Assembly: GCA_947311535.1 (NCBI GenBank)
Contig: CAMZLP010000061.1
Span: 1 to 57,684, forward strand
Origin: an uncultured Deinococcota bacterium
GTDB taxonomy: Bacteria > Deinococcota > Deinococci > Deinococcales > Trueperaceae
Length of the DNA: 57,684 nucleotides
Direction of reading: 5' to 3'
Both the position numbers and the translations under genes were made by a program. The notes under the pieces are model-generated. The model worked only from the letters and a program-made list of their open reading frames with translations, was not told where the DNA came from and did no database searches. Below, piece by piece: positions 17,282 to 24,815 of this stretch. Each line of letters begins with the position of its first letter. Within the stretch, counting starts at the first letter, position 1.

Positions 17282-17517
17282 TACTCATTACCAACAACAT
17301 CACCAGTCTCAATTTCGGCATGAATATTTGAGTCTGTAATATCCTTAAGTAGATCCTCTAAACGTATTGGCGTTGGCTGTATTGCCCGTATAATTAGTTG
17401 ACCATCTTGCATACTCAAATCAACTTCTGAGCCCTCACTAACTTGAACTTCTTTCGCAAATGACTTTGGTATTCTCAAGCCAAGGCTGTTACCCCATTTA
17501 ACAACTTTTGTACGCAT
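17275..17517 (-). CDS. mazE: MazE-type antitoxin (AbrB/SpoVT fold)
   Basis: I start at the ATG at 17517, where GGAGGT stands 4 bases upstream; the longer frame reads through the promoter. The 80-residue protein begins with the swapped-hairpin DNA-binding domain TKVVKWGNSLGLRIPKSFAK and a second strand VDLSMQDGQLIIRAI. The C-terminal acidic tail (LEDLLKDI, EIETGDVV) would wrap the toxin. It neutralises MazF and represses its own promoter, and an inverted repeat lies over the -10 box. Confidence 0.92.
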   Translation of the reverse strand: MRTKVVKWGNSLGLRIPKSFAKEVQVSEGSEVDLSMQDGQLIIRAIQPTPIRLEDLLKDITDSNIHAEIETGDVVGNEYW

Positions 17518-17530
17518 TTTAACCTCCATG

Positions 17531-17570
17531 TATATACAAAGAGTATATGGCAAATATCTATCCAAGTCAA
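17531..17570 (-). promoter_or_regulatory. mazEF promoter with candidate MazE operator
   Basis: On the minus strand TTGACT (17565-17570) and TATACT (17542-17547) are separated by exactly 17 bp, the best sigma-70 type promoter in the window. TATATAC (17531-17537) and GTATATG (17543-17549) form an inverted repeat over the -10 region, the place expected for MazE autorepression. Confidence 0.7.
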
Positions 17571-17670
17571 ATAATATCAAGCTCAATTAATTACCTCTCT
17601 TATGAGAACTATTTCTCGGGTTACTGAGGTTTTGATTTAACGGATATTTAAAATTTCATAGTCTACGCAT

Positions 17671-17707
17671 TTCTCCATTCCACTTAATATATAAGTTGGA
17701 TGGAGAA
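17671..17707. terminator. Imperfect 16-bp stem between degT-like gene and mazEF promoter
   Basis: Arms 17671-17686 and 17692-17707 match at 14 of 16 positions around ATATA. The place, just after the aminotransferase stop and before the mazEF promoter, fits a terminator, but no strong U-run follows. Confidence 0.4.
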
Positions 17708-17780
17708 AAAGACAGATCTTTATTGGATTTGGTATAAGCTGTTATTTTGCTAAAAACCTTGGCAAGGCATTTTTCAACAA

Positions 17781-18977
17781 TTACTCTCGCAAATCTGCCA
17801 TAACATATTCCACCACATCAGCCATATCATGCATATCATCTTCGCTTAAACCTGGGTGCACTAAAAGCATTATGGCAGTTTCTGAAAACTCACTTGCCAC
17901 TTGCAGTGGCTCTTTTACAGCAAATTCACTCTCTCTAAAGGCTTGCTCCAAATATATTTCGCTGCAACTACCAACCCTACAAAAAACCCCACGGTCAAAT
18001 ATTCCATCTGAAATATCAGTTCTAGCTTTGCCCTCTTTAAGCAATTCTGGAACAACATAGAAAAAATATTTATAATAGGCATGCTCTACATAGTCTGGAG
18101 GAATAGGGATTCTTAGAGCTTTAATTTTTGATAAACGCTCGGTCAAAATCTCAGCATTACGATTTCGCTCTTTTAGCCAATTATCTAACTTCTTGAGCTG
18201 CAAACGACCAATTGCTGCCTGCATTTCTGTCATACGCCAATTTGTACCAAAAGAATCATGCAAATATCTAAATCCAAGCGGATGTTGTTTTTTGTAAACT
18301 GTATCATAACCTTTGCCATGATCTTTATAGGCCCAAGCTTTTTTGAACTCTGCTTCATTATTTAATAAAAGCATGCCACCCTCACCACCGGTAGACATAA
18401 TTTTGTCTTGGCAAAAAGAAAAGGCTGCCATATCAGCAATTGAACCAAGAACTCGGCCTTTATACTTTGCCCCATGAGCTTGGGCTACATCTTCAATTAC
18501 TTTGATATTATGTTCTTTAGCCAAATTCATTATTTCATCCATTTCGGCAGGCCAACCTGCCAAATGAACTACTATTATTGCTTTAGTTTTAGCTGTGATT
18601 TTTGGGGCAATAGTTTGAGCAGTTATATTACCGCTTTCTCGGTCTATGTCAGCAATAATTGGTGTCGCTCCGCGCATTACCACTGCACTTGCCGAGGCTA
18701 TAAATGTTCGGCTCGTGGTTATTACTTCGTCGCCCGCTCCAATATCCAATGTATATAATGCTAGCTCCAAAGCCAAGCTACCATTTGCCAAAGAAATTGC
18801 ATAAGGCATGCCTACATAGTCAGCAAATTCTTTTTCAAAAAGTTTGCATTCTTGCCCAGTCCAATAACTAACTTTGCTAGATTGCAAGACCCTAGTAACC
18901 GCTGCTATTTCATCAGCTTCATAGTATGGCCAAGCAGGAAATTTCTCGGTTCTTTTATTAATTTTTATTCGCTTCAT
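17781..18977 (-). CDS. DegT/DnrJ/EryC1/StrS-family PLP aminotransferase
   Basis: A 398-residue fold-type I aminotransferase. ALANGSLALELALY and SRTFIASASAVVMRGATPI are the typical N-terminal blocks; VIEDVAQAHGAKYKG holds the PLP-binding Asp, and AAFSFCQDKIMSTGGEGGM holds the Schiff-base Lys. Such enzymes make amino sugars of the perosamine or viosamine kind from nucleotide keto-sugars for surface polysaccharides. It stands alone, apart from the glycan genes at both sides. A TAATAT box 6 bases before the ATG suggests leaderless expression. Sugar specificity is unknown. Confidence 0.92.
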   Translation of the reverse strand: MKRIKINKRTEKFPAWPYYEADEIAAVTRVLQSSKVSYWTGQECKLFEKEFADYVGMPYAISLANGSLALELALYTLDIGAGDEVITTSRTFIASASAVVMRGATPIIADIDRESGNITAQTIAPKITAKTKAIIVVHLAGWPAEMDEIMNLAKEHNIKVIEDVAQAHGAKYKGRVLGSIADMAAFSFCQDKIMSTGGEGGMLLLNNEAEFKKAWAYKDHGKGYDTVYKKQHPLGFRYLHDSFGTNWRMTEMQAAIGRLQLKKLDNWLKERNRNAEILTERLSKIKALRIPIPPDYVEHAYYKYFFYVVPELLKEGKARTDISDGIFDRGVFCRVGSCSEIYLEQAFRESEFAVKEPLQVASEFSETAIMLLVHPGLSEDDMHDMADVVEYVMADLRE

Positions 18978-18983
18978 TTATTT

Positions 18984-18989
18984 ATATTA
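18984..18989 (-). promoter_or_regulatory. -10 box (TAATAT) of the aminotransferase gene, leaderless
   Basis: Minus-strand TAATAT ends 6 bases before the ATG at 18977 with no ribosome-binding site between. Confidence 0.5.
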
Positions 18990-19083
18990 GATGATTTAGT
19001 AGTATTTATCTGTAAGCATTGCCTTAAGAAAATAAATCACAAGCAAAATTAAGAGCTTAATTCCTAATTCTTATCTACACAGT

Positions 19084-20586
19084 CTACTCGAGCATAATCC
19101 CCCTAATCTCCTCAACAGCCCTTTTGTCAGGTAATCCCCAACTATCTTGATAATCAAAAATCTCGTAAATAGATTTACTACTATAGTCATCATTTATTAC
19201 CTCTAAATGTTTATTAGTAATAAGTGCGGGGTGTTCTAAACCACAAGCATGCGATAACCTTAATACCTCTTTACGAAACATAATAAAATAATTAGCTAGC
19301 CTAGCCGCCTTATCAGTGGGGTCTAAGCCGCGTATTAGCCATTTGTTTTGGGTAGCAACTCCGGTAGGGCAATGGTTGTTATGGCATCTTTGCGCTTGTA
19401 TACAGCCTATAGCTAGCATTGCCTCACGAGCAACATTTATCATGTCAGCGCCTAGTGCAAAAGCAAACAACGCCTCTTCAGGAAAGCCAAGCCTGCCCGA
19501 AGCAATAAAAACAACATTATCTTGCATATCCAATTTTGCAAACTCTTTATAAACCCGTGAAAAGCCAAGTTTAAACGGCAATGAAACATGGTCAGAAAAT
19601 GCCAATGGTGCTGCGCCCGTACCACCCTCACCACCATCTATGGTAATAAAATCAACCCCCTGATTTGTATCTTTCATTTTTTGGGCAAGCTCTCGCCAAA
19701 AGTCAATCTCCCCCACTGCCGACTTAATTCCTACAGGCAAGCCAGTTTTATCTGCAATTTCTTCTACAAAATCCAGCATGCTATCAATATCATTAAATAC
19801 GCTATGGCTACTTGGGCTTATACAACCTTCTCCTATTTCTATTCCTCGAGCCTGTGCAATTTCAGCTGTAACTTTTTCAGCGGGCAATACTCCACCTAAA
19901 CCAGGTTTTGCACCTTGGCTCAGTTTTATTTCTATGGCTTTTACCTGCTCTAATTTAGCATTTTCTAAAAACATATCCCAGTTAAAGCTACCATCTTTAT
20001 TACGGCAGCCAAAATAGCCAGTACCAATTTGCCAAATCAAATCACCACCATTTTTATGATGTTTAGAAATACCGCCCTCGCCAGTATTGTGCAATGAACC
20101 CGCAATCTTACAACCTCTATTTAGGGCTTCTATAGCGGGTGCACTCAGAGAACCAAAACTCATTGCAGAAACATTTATTATAGATTTAGGTCGAAATGCT
20201 TTTTTACGCTTTCTATAGCCGCCCATGATTTTTGCAACAGGAATGCTGTATTCAGAATCATGAATATCAGCTAGCGGAAAGGCGGAGTGCTTGATGATTA
20301 AATAATTTGGTGATTCTTCTAAATCGTTATCGGTGCCAAAACCAAAATAATTATTCTGTTTTTTAGCCGATGAATAAACCCATCTTCGTTGATCACGGCT
20401 AAAGGGACGCTCTTCGTCATTATCAGTAACAATATATTGCCTAAGCTCTGGACCAATTTCTTCTAACCAATATCTAAAATGACCAATTATTGGGAAGTTC
20501 TTTAAAATAGCATGTGAATTTTGAGTTAAATCTCTAAAAGCTACAAAAACTAGTAATAGAACCAAAAGCAATAAAAACCAAAGCAT
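19084..20586 (-). CDS. FMN-binding glutamate-synthase family protein
   Basis: A 500-residue protein with one N-terminal membrane anchor (residues 2-17) and the GltS central FMN-barrel domain. Marks are INVSAMSFGSLSAPAIEALN, GSLHNTGEGGISKHH, IEIKLSQGAKPGLGG, FITIDGGEGGTGAAP and INVAREAMLAIGCIQAQRC followed by HNNHCPTGVATQN; the last Cys cluster may hold the 3Fe-4S centre. No glutaminase or NADPH subunit accompanies it, as is usual for these stand-alone members, whose true substrate is not settled. AGGAGA stands close before the ATG. Confidence 0.88.
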   Translation of the reverse strand: MLWFLLLLVLLLVFVAFRDLTQNSHAILKNFPIIGHFRYWLEEIGPELRQYIVTDNDEERPFSRDQRRWVYSSAKKQNNYFGFGTDNDLEESPNYLIIKHSAFPLADIHDSEYSIPVAKIMGGYRKRKKAFRPKSIINVSAMSFGSLSAPAIEALNRGCKIAGSLHNTGEGGISKHHKNGGDLIWQIGTGYFGCRNKDGSFNWDMFLENAKLEQVKAIEIKLSQGAKPGLGGVLPAEKVTAEIAQARGIEIGEGCISPSSHSVFNDIDSMLDFVEEIADKTGLPVGIKSAVGEIDFWRELAQKMKDTNQGVDFITIDGGEGGTGAAPLAFSDHVSLPFKLGFSRVYKEFAKLDMQDNVVFIASGRLGFPEEALFAFALGADMINVAREAMLAIGCIQAQRCHNNHCPTGVATQNKWLIRGLDPTDKAARLANYFIMFRKEVLRLSHACGLEHPALITNKHLEVINDDYSSKSIYEIFDYQDSWGLPDKRAVEEIRGIMLE

Positions 20587-20654
20587 ATTTTCTCCTAAAA
20601 AGTTTAACTTGCTTAGAGTATATCACATTTGTAAAAATAACAAAATATTAGCGA

Positions 20655-21515
20655 TTAGTTTTTAAATTTATTTACTAAAACAATTCCAGAAATAGCAATT
20701 ATCCCACCAACTAATGAAACAAAACTAGGAACTTCAGCTAACATAAACCAGCTAAATAATAGTGCAAATACAGGTACTAAATACATAAATGAAGTCACCC
20801 TACTGACCTCAGCATTAGCTACCGCATAAGCAAACAATGTATAAGCAATGGCTGATGGAGCAATGCCTAGATATATTACTGCTGCCATAGCACTAAGGCT
20901 TGTAAATTGCAATTCATGAATTAGACCTGAAGAAAAAATAAACATCGGTATTGTGCCAGCCCATACAGAATAAGCCGTTACCTGAATTGCCGAGTATTTT
21001 TTAAATAATGGTTTTTGAACAACCGTATAAAATGATGCTGACAATGCTGCAACTAATATCAACAAAGCATAAAAGTTAATTGAAAAAGAACTGCTCTCTC
21101 CAAAAACAATCAATATTACACCAATTAGTGATATTAGTACCCCTAGCCATGCCAAAGGCCTTAATCTATCCTTGAGCATAAAATAAGCAATAACTGTGGT
21201 GAATGCCGGAGCACTTGATATTATTAAACTTGCAGTACCCGCAGACACATTGATTTCACCAAAATTTAAAGCAGTTTGATAAATTGTATAACCCAATAAA
21301 CCAAGGACTCCAAAAATTGCAAAGTCTTTTTTTTGTGGCAATAGCTTATGTTTTTTAATAAGCATAACTAACAAAAAACTTATAGATGCCAAAACATGCC
21401 TAAGTAAAGTAAGATGCCCTGCACTTAGGCTTTCTAAGGCAATTTTTATTAGTGGAAAAGACGTTGCCCAAATTATACTAACTGCAACTAAGGTAAGAGC
21501 AATTTTAATAGGCAT
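20655..21515 (-). CDS. EamA/DMT-family transporter
   Basis: A 286-residue protein with ten hydrophobic segments in two EamA repeats (segments 1-5 and 6-10). Repeat starts look like IIWATSFPLIKIALESLSAG and SFYTVVQKPLFKKYSAIQV, and the last part SRVTSFMYLVPVFALLFSWF is typical. Drug/metabolite transporters of this kind export amino acids or other small molecules; the substrate cannot be read. A TATATT box 7 bases before the ATG indicates its own leaderless promoter although it follows hslO on the same strand. Confidence 0.88.
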   Translation of the reverse strand: MPIKIALTLVAVSIIWATSFPLIKIALESLSAGHLTLLRHVLASISFLLVMLIKKHKLLPQKKDFAIFGVLGLLGYTIYQTALNFGEINVSAGTASLIISSAPAFTTVIAYFMLKDRLRPLAWLGVLISLIGVILIVFGESSSFSINFYALLILVAALSASFYTVVQKPLFKKYSAIQVTAYSVWAGTIPMFIFSSGLIHELQFTSLSAMAAVIYLGIAPSAIAYTLFAYAVANAEVSRVTSFMYLVPVFALLFSWFMLAEVPSFVSLVGGIIAISGIVLVNKFKN

Positions 21516-21522
21516 AGCAGCA

Positions 21523-21528
21523 AATATA
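21523..21528 (-). promoter_or_regulatory. -10 box (TATATT) of the EamA gene, leaderless
   Basis: Minus-strand TATATT ends 7 bases before the ATG at 21515; the 123-bp gap to hslO leaves room for a separate promoter. Confidence 0.45.
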
Positions 21529-21638
21529 TCTTTGATGTGGATATAGACTAGTCTTTAGTCTTACTATTAAAAGAACAGCTATTCTTGACAAGTTGTCAAG
21601 AATATTAGGATATATCATATAAGTTCTTATATTTTTAA

Positions 21639-22622
21639 CTAATTGGGCAGCTCTACCTTACGACCACAAGCACATAGTTCATCAGCTCGTACTTGGGTAG
21701 CTTGCCCCTCACGATACCAAAGAGTATTGCAATCGGAGCAGCGTATTTCATTAGCACTAATAGAATTAATTTGCTCAGGCGTAATCCAACGCTTGGTATT
21801 ACACCACTGACACACTACCTCTGCCCCGCCATCTTCAATAATTATTTCCTGTCTTTCCTTAGGGCTGAAATAGGCTATTGCATCTAAAGCTTTTTGCTCG
21901 CTACATTGGCAATTAAATTGTAGCGGCAAAGCGTCTTCGGTTAATAATTGAAACTCCATACCCCAAGTCAAATCATTAATGCAATCTAATAAAGACTTAG
22001 TTTCTAAGTTATCGGTTAGTTGGCCAAAAGCTTTCACATTAGCCTCGAGCAGATCCAAAGCTGCAGAGTCTACATCTGGCATGGCTTGCAAAATAATACC
22101 AGCACTAGTTTTAACATTTTTAGCATCAAACCTAACCCCAAGCAATACTGCTGAGGCAATCTGTTCTGACTGAGCTAAAAATTGGGCAATATCCTCGGCT
22201 ACCTCGCCACTAATAATATCTACACTGCTACTATACTCGTCACCTTTTGGCGCATGAGAGCGAACAATATTAAGTTCACCCCTTCCTATGGCAGCGCCCA
22301 CATTTAGCTTGCCATCTTCACGCAAAGGCAATTCTATATCTGGATTACTGGCATAAGCTCTAATATTGCCATTTAAACCGGCATCTACCACCACCCCACC
22401 GATCGGGCCATCACCTTTAAAACGTAAACTAAGGCGGTCACGATGGTTCTTTAGCAAAATATGAGTCAATAAAATACCTGCTGTTAATGAGCGACCAACC
22501 GCAGCAGTTACAGTATTTGACATCTCATGCCTATTTCTAATTTCTTCAGTTATAGTTGTTGTATCAGCCGCAATTACTCGTATTCCTCCATTTGCAGCCA
22601 AACCACGTAATAAATAAGACAT
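21639..22622 (-). CDS. hslO: Redox-regulated chaperone Hsp33 with an extra C-terminal Cys4 motif
   Basis: A 327-residue Hsp33, a holdase switched on by oxidation. The N-terminal domain has AVGRSLTAGILLTHILLKNH and the strand GPIGGVVVDAGLNGNIRAY. The classical zinc centre is complete: Cys238 and Cys240 (CQC), then Cys271 and Cys274 (CQWC). Unusual is a further segment of about 35 residues with Cys295, Cys298, Cys317 and Cys319 (CSDC and CAC), which looks like a second zinc ribbon; Hsp33 normally stops near residue 290. AAAGGT stands upstream of the ATG. Neighbour of coaD and meaB on the same strand. Confidence 0.92.
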   Translation of the reverse strand: MSYLLRGLAANGGIRVIAADTTTITEEIRNRHEMSNTVTAAVGRSLTAGILLTHILLKNHRDRLSLRFKGDGPIGGVVVDAGLNGNIRAYASNPDIELPLREDGKLNVGAAIGRGELNIVRSHAPKGDEYSSSVDIISGEVAEDIAQFLAQSEQIASAVLLGVRFDAKNVKTSAGIILQAMPDVDSAALDLLEANVKAFGQLTDNLETKSLLDCINDLTWGMEFQLLTEDALPLQFNCQCSEQKALDAIAYFSPKERQEIIIEDGGAEVVCQWCNTKRWITPEQINSISANEIRCSDCNTLWYREGQATQVRADELCACGRKVELPN

Positions 22623-22687
22623 ATCTACCTTTCAGCCAAAATTATAAAACTCTGACACTAATTATTAAAAATAATTAAAAAATCGTT

Positions 22688-23176
22688 TTAGCTATTTAGT
22701 TTATCTAATAATGCCATCTGGGTTGCTTCTGGTATTAAACCACTAATGTCAGCATCATAGTTGGCAATTTCTTTTATTCTCGTACTCGAGACAAATGACC
22801 AGCGCGGATCCGTTAGTAGAAATACTGTTTCCACATCTGGCAATAAATAGCGGTTAATATGGGCCATTAATTGCTCGTATTCATAGTCAGCAATAGTCCG
22901 TAAGCCTTTCACAATAACTCGAGCCTCTTTTTTTTGTACATATTTAACGAGTAAGCCCTCAAAACTCTCTACCTCAATATTAGTTAAATGACTACAAGCT
23001 TTATTAATTATTTTTATACGCTCATTAGGCGTAAACATAGAATTCTTTTTTTGACTATTATTTAAAACTGCAATCGTTACAATATTAAAAACTTTGCTAG
23101 CTCGCTCTATTACATCTAGGTGGCCATTGTGCAATGGATCAAAACTACCAGGATAAACTGCATGTACTTTAGACAT
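22688..23176 (-). CDS. coaD: Pantetheine-phosphate adenylyltransferase
   Basis: A 162-residue PPAT, which adenylates 4'-phosphopantetheine to dephospho-CoA. GSFDPLHNGH at residues 10-19 is the nucleotidyltransferase HxGH motif; KGLRTIADYEYEQLMAHINR and SFVSSTRIKEIA (ISSTxIR type) complete the active site. Length is as expected for the family. It lies 19 bp after meaB but has a TAGACT box 6 bases before its ATG, so it may be expressed both from an internal promoter and by readthrough. Essential CoA pathway. Confidence 0.96.
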   Translation of the reverse strand: MSKVHAVYPGSFDPLHNGHLDVIERASKVFNIVTIAVLNNSQKKNSMFTPNERIKIINKACSHLTNIEVESFEGLLVKYVQKKEARVIVKGLRTIADYEYEQLMAHINRYLLPDVETVFLLTDPRWSFVSSTRIKEIANYDADISGLIPEATQMALLDKLNS

Positions 23177-23182
23177 AAAACT

Positions 23183-23188
23183 AGTCTA
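23183..23188 (-). promoter_or_regulatory. -10 box (TAGACT) directly upstream of coaD, leaderless
   Basis: It lies inside the 19-bp gap between meaB and coaD, 6 bases before the ATG, and suggests a leaderless internal promoter. Confidence 0.45.
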
Positions 23189-23195
23189 ACATTAG

Positions 23196-24128
23196 CTAAG
23201 GCTCTAAAACCAACTTTACCGCCTCATTCAGAGCCAATTCACCGTTTAATACCGATTCAATAAAAGAGTCTTCTTTTTTTAATAATGCTAAGCGCAATTG
23301 CTCGCTGAGCAATGAAGATATTTCAAACCTTGCTCGGTTCTTACGCATTGTTAGCAATTTATTATTATCTTTTAAATAATTATGATGTTTTGATAATTCA
23401 TTATAAATCTCATCAAGACCTTTATCTTGGCTGGCTATAGCCTCAAAGATATTTAATTCCCAACCGTCCTTAACGGTATGCCCTAGCTCTAGAGCGGCTC
23501 TTATTTCTCTTTTTAAACGCGCTGCCCCAGGTAAATCAAATTTATTTATTATAAAAATATCAGCTATTTCCATAATACCGGCTTTAAAAGCTTGCACCCC
23601 ATCACCTTGACCAGGAGTTAAAATAAGCAAGGTGCTATCTGCAACCCGCACAATATCCACTTCGCTTTGCCCCACACCCACGGTTTCTATAAAAATAATG
23701 TCAAAACCATAAGCATCTAATAGGCTAACAATCTGCAAACTAGCAGCTGCCAAGCCACCCAAGTGTCCACGAGTAGCCATTGAACGAATATAGACATCTT
23801 TATCTTTATGCCACTGCATCATTCTAATGCGATCACCCAAAATTGCCCCACCCGAAAATGGGCTTGTTGGGTCAACAGCTAAAACTGCAACTTTTAAATC
23901 ACGCTTACGTGCCTGAGCAATTAGCTTATCGGTTAGAGTACTTTTACCGCTTCCTGGCGAGCCTGTAATGCCAATTACTCTAGCCGAGCCAGTATGTTTA
24001 CGCAAGCTACGCAATAATTCTTTGCCCTCATCTTTGCCAGCTTCTACCCAGCTAATGGCTCGAGCCAAAGCCCGTTCGTCTTGCTTTAAAAACCGTTCTT
24101 TTAAATCCACAGGTTTATAATAACGCAA
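23196..24128 (-). CDS. meaB: MeaB/ArgK-type G3E GTPase, methylmalonyl-CoA mutase chaperone
   Basis: A 310-residue P-loop GTPase. Walker A is GSPGSGKST (residues 56-64), followed by AVLAVDPTSPFSGGAILGDR, MATRGHLGGLAAAS, FIETVGVGQSEVDIVRVADS (switch/Walker B) and FIINKFDLPG, the NKxD base motif. MeaB guards and reloads B12 on methylmalonyl-CoA mutase. The best start is a TTG at 24128; no ATG lies near. Together with mce it shows that the organism uses the methylmalonyl-CoA route, though the mutase is outside the window. Confidence 0.93.
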   Translation of the reverse strand: MRYYKPVDLKERFLKQDERALARAISWVEAGKDEGKELLRSLRKHTGSARVIGITGSPGSGKSTLTDKLIAQARKRDLKVAVLAVDPTSPFSGGAILGDRIRMMQWHKDKDVYIRSMATRGHLGGLAAASLQIVSLLDAYGFDIIFIETVGVGQSEVDIVRVADSTLLILTPGQGDGVQAFKAGIMEIADIFIINKFDLPGAARLKREIRAALELGHTVKDGWELNIFEAIASQDKGLDEIYNELSKHHNYLKDNNKLLTMRKNRARFEISSLLSEQLRLALLKKEDSFIESVLNGELALNEAVKLVLEP

Positions 24129-24243
24129 GCTTGCTACTTTGCTTGCTATTGTATCTTGCTATGGCAAAAGTTTTAAAAAGGCTTTAATGAGCTAAAACAA
24201 AGAAAGAAGTTAGTAGCTAGCATCTAAAAATTAATAGGTTTAT

Positions 24244-24744
24244 ATGAATTCAAAAAAGAAAAAAGCAAAAATATATGATTACAAAAGAAGCTTTAACTAC
24301 TGCATTTGGCTTTTATCAAGGCGTGCTTATACCGAAAAAGGCTTAGTAGATAAATTAAAGAAGAAAGAAGCCACTAGCGAAGTAATAGAACAGGTAACAA
24401 AAAAACTTAAAGAAATAAAATATTTAAATGATGAAGTTTATACTGAAATGTATATTAACAGCCGAAAAAGAAGCAAAGGAGCCAATGCTATCAGAAGCGA
24501 GCTTTGGCGAAAAGGCGTAAGTGAAGAGATTATAGAATCTGCACTCAGTGAATTATCTTCAGAATTACAGTTAGAAACTGCTATTAATATAGTCTTACGT
24601 GAAAAATGGCGCTTTACTAAAGGTGATGTACGCAAGGACAAGGCTCGAGCCTATGCATTTTTAGCCAGACGCGGCTTTAATAGCGATATTACTAAAGCTG
24701 CATTAGAAAAATCAAATCTATTTCCAGAAAATCCAGAGTATTAA
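24244..24744 (+). CDS. recX: RecX-family regulator of RecA
   Basis: A 166-residue helical protein with RecX repeats: LLSRRAYTEKGLVDKLKKKE, then EIKYLNDEVYTEMYINSRKR, and ARAYAFLARRGFNSDITKAA at the C-terminus. The R-x-x-[ST]-x-x-E-L and L-N-D-x-x-[FY]-A positions of the family are recognisable, though the N-terminus is Lys-rich and divergent. RecX binds the RecA filament and limits its extension. recA is not adjacent. Divergent from meaB across 115 bp. Confidence 0.82.
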   Translation: MNSKKKKAKIYDYKRSFNYCIWLLSRRAYTEKGLVDKLKKKEATSEVIEQVTKKLKEIKYLNDEVYTEMYINSRKRSKGANAIRSELWRKGVSEEIIESALSELSSELQLETAINIVLREKWRFTKGDVRKDKARAYAFLARRGFNSDITKAALEKSNLFPENPEY

Positions 24745-24815
24745 TATTAACTCTTTTAGATTCATATATTTCACAACTAAAAAACTTTTGAAATTATAAA
24801 ATATTAGCTATATTC

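Noticed and set aside
19068-19080. DnaA box/origin signal (TTATCTACA)
   Set aside because: A single imperfect box without a cluster or origin-type genes nearby.
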